A program made the position numbers and the translations under genes. 6,258 bases of DNA from an uncultured Caryophanales bacterium (lineage in GTDB: Bacteria > Bacillota_I > Bacilli_A > RFN20 > CAG-826): the NCBI GenBank assembly GCA_946404585.1, contig CAMJEC010000054.1, positions 1 to 6,258 on the forward strand, in the 5' to 3' direction. This document shows positions 5,375-6,258 of this stretch, in pieces (within the stretch, counting starts at the first letter, position 1; each line of letters begins with the position of its first letter). The notes beneath the pieces were generated by a model that saw nothing but the letters and a program-made list of their open reading frames with translations, did not search any database and had not been told where the DNA came from.

Positions 5375-5821
5375 ATGGTACTAAACGAATTAAAAAAACT
5401 CATCGAAGCAAAATTAAACGCCCTTGGTTATGACCTAGTGGAATTTGCTTTTGGCAATGACACATTAACCGTTGTCGTTGATAAGGAAAGTGAAATCGAT
5501 ATGAATATGATTGTCGAAGTCACTAATGAATTAAACGCTTATCTTGATGAGATTAATCCATTTGAAAAACCATATACTTTAGATCTTTCTTCCTTAGGTG
5601 CAGAAAAACCATTAAAAGTGGAAAGACTTAGTGCGTATGTTGGTAAATACGTTAACGTGCACTTAACTAATCCAATTAAAGGTGAAAACATCTATGAAGG
5701 TGATTTAAAGGAAGTGGATGATGATAAAATCATCATTACATATCGTCAAAAAACCAGAAGTATTGATTTAGAGATATTGAAGAGCAATATCTATAAAATA
5801 CGTTTAGCGATTAAATTTTAA
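5375..5821 (+). CDS. rimP: Ribosome maturation factor RimP
   Basis: 148 residues from the ATG at 5375, typical for RimP. The protein binds the 30S subunit during assembly and is needed for efficient maturation of the 16S rRNA region around S12. The N-terminal alpha/beta domain (about 1-82) ends in DLSSLGAEKPLK (70-81), corresponding to the conserved VSSPG-x-x-RPL motif. Here Pro is replaced by Leu74 and Arg by Lys78, a mild divergence. A C-terminal SH3-like barrel follows (about 84-148), starting at YVGKYVNV. In-frame TTG codons at 5360 and 5366 were not chosen: they lie in the terminator hairpin and T-tract, have no ribosome binding site, and family alignment begins at the ATG. The AAGGA at 5369-5373 is only 1 base from the ATG, unusually close. 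nusA follows 12 bases downstream, the order conserved across Bacillota. Confidence 0.92.
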   Translation: MVLNELKKLIEAKLNALGYDLVEFAFGNDTLTVVVDKESEIDMNMIVEVTNELNAYLDEINPFEKPYTLDLSSLGAEKPLKVERLSAYVGKYVNVHLTNPIKGENIYEGDLKEVDDDKIIITYRQKTRSIDLEILKSNIYKIRLAIKF

Positions 5822-5825
5822 GGAG
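5820..5825 (+). promoter_or_regulatory. Ribosome binding site of nusA
   Basis: AAGGAG overlaps the last two bases of the rimP stop codon and has 8 bases to the ATG at 5834. It is the strongest Shine-Dalgarno site in the window, suggesting that nusA is translated more efficiently than rimP from the same mRNA. Confidence 0.75.
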
Positions 5826-5833
5826 TAAAAATT

Positions 5834-6258
5834 ATGGCTATGAACGCAGTAGAATTCATTGCGGCTTTAGAAGAAATTGAAGCTAGCAAGGGAATTAGCA
5901 AAGACACGATTCTTGACATGCTCAAAGAATCACTTATCAAAGCTTATCGCAAACAACTCGGTGGTGACGACGCAGACGTCCGTGTCAATATTGACCCAGA
6001 AAAAGGCATTATTGATATGTGTCAAGTTAAAGCGGTCGTTGACGAAGTTGAAGACGATTTCTTACAAATCAGTGTGCAAGATGCAAATGACGCCGACAAA
6101 TTTAAAAAGTATAAAGCCGGTGATGAATTTGTCATTCCTGCAACTATTGATGAATTAAAGAAAGCGACAGCGATGAGTGTTAAGAGTATGCTCAAACAAA
6201 AATTCGCCGAAGCAGAAAAGAGCATTCTTTACGAAACATTTAAAGACAAAATCGGTAC
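5834..6258 (+). CDS. nusA: Transcription elongation/termination factor NusA, N-terminal domain (3' truncated by window)
   Basis: 141 residues are visible before the window ends. NusA binds RNA polymerase near the RNA exit channel, promotes pausing and intrinsic termination, and takes part in antitermination complexes. The N-terminal domain is recognised by EFIAALEEIEASKGISKD (7-24), the SLIKAY helix (33-38), VRVNIDPEKG (49-58), VVDEVED (68-74) and the final AEAEKSILYETF (125-136). The S1 and KH domains lie beyond the window. The segment between 105 and 124 departs clearly from the usual DFGRIAAQTAKQ sequence (see findings). The start at 5834 has the best ribosome binding site of the window; the second Met (5840, giving MNAVEF) is a possible alternative. 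It is co-transcribed with rimP, and its product may act on the leader hairpin at 5337-5367. Confidence 0.95.
   Translation, partial: MAMNAVEFIAALEEIEASKGISKDTILDMLKESLIKAYRKQLGGDDADVRVNIDPEKGIIDMCQVKAVVDEVEDDFLQISVQDANDADKFKKYKAGDEFVIPATIDELKKATAMSVKSMLKQKFAEAEKSILYETFKDKIG

Noticed and set aside
5877..6225. Open frames of 93 residues (5877-6158, plus) and 67 residues (6022-6225, minus).
   Set aside because: Both are inside the unmistakable NusA reading frame.
1..6258. Mycoplasma-type code (TGA as Trp), suggested by the AT-rich sequence.
   Set aside because: The Trp codons seen in all genes are TGG, and no gene needs TGA read-through.
1..6258. CRISPR array, insertion sequence, tRNA or rRNA gene, riboswitch of a known class.
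   Set aside because: No spaced direct repeats, transposase, terminal inverted repeats, cloverleaf or known aptamer core could be seen; every gap between genes is under 120 bases.

Overview
This is an AT-rich stretch of bacterial chromosome, read as a low-GC Gram-positive relative (Bacillota or a walled/early-branching Mollicutes-like lineage, probably an uncultured gut-type organism). The reasons are the low-GC codon use, AGGAG-type ribosome binding sites at several genes, an aminopeptidase C of the lactic-acid-bacterium type, a BspA-type LRR module and the Bacillus-like rimP-nusA order. All seven complete or terminating genes stop with TAA, and every tryptophan codon I checked is TGG with no in-frame TGA. 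The standard code therefore applies, not the Mycoplasma code. The species cannot be named from this window.

Layout. 1-630 (+) is the end of an ABC exporter ATPase, cut by the window edge just after Walker A. 627-1157 (-) is a NUDIX hydrolase of the ADP-ribose pyrophosphatase type, convergent with the ABC gene; their stop codons overlap. An 88-base divergent intergenic region then carries a good forward promoter for pepC (1246-2574), a bleomycin-hydrolase-type cysteine aminopeptidase. pepC is followed after 4 bases by a HAD phosphatase (2579-3208). A second promoter (perfect TATAAT) drives a four-helix membrane protein with a C-terminal BspA-type leucine-rich module (3269-4372), with a LicD-family transferase gene 11 bases behind it (4384-5259).

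The third promoter (TTTACA - 16 - TATAAT) opens the rimP-nusA operon (5375 to beyond the window), the conserved translation/transcription operon that in related bacteria continues with ylxR, ylxQ, infB and rbfA. Its leader is the most interesting non-coding element here. A GAAA-capped stem-loop starts at about the predicted transcription start. An intrinsic-terminator-like hairpin with an interrupted U-tract follows and ends just before the rimP ribosome binding site. A five-base element, ACTCT, is present twice, so one arm of the terminator can pair either upstream or downstream. This looks like an attenuator of the operon that encodes NusA itself. Feedback by NusA-dependent termination in the leader is known in Bacillus subtilis, so the principle is not new, but this particular RNA architecture is one I do not recognise.

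Functionally the window is mostly housekeeping (export, nucleotide clean-up, peptide turnover, ribosome maturation, transcription elongation). The lineage-specific part is the membrane-LRR/LicD pair. I see no mobile elements, CRISPR arrays, tRNA or rRNA genes.
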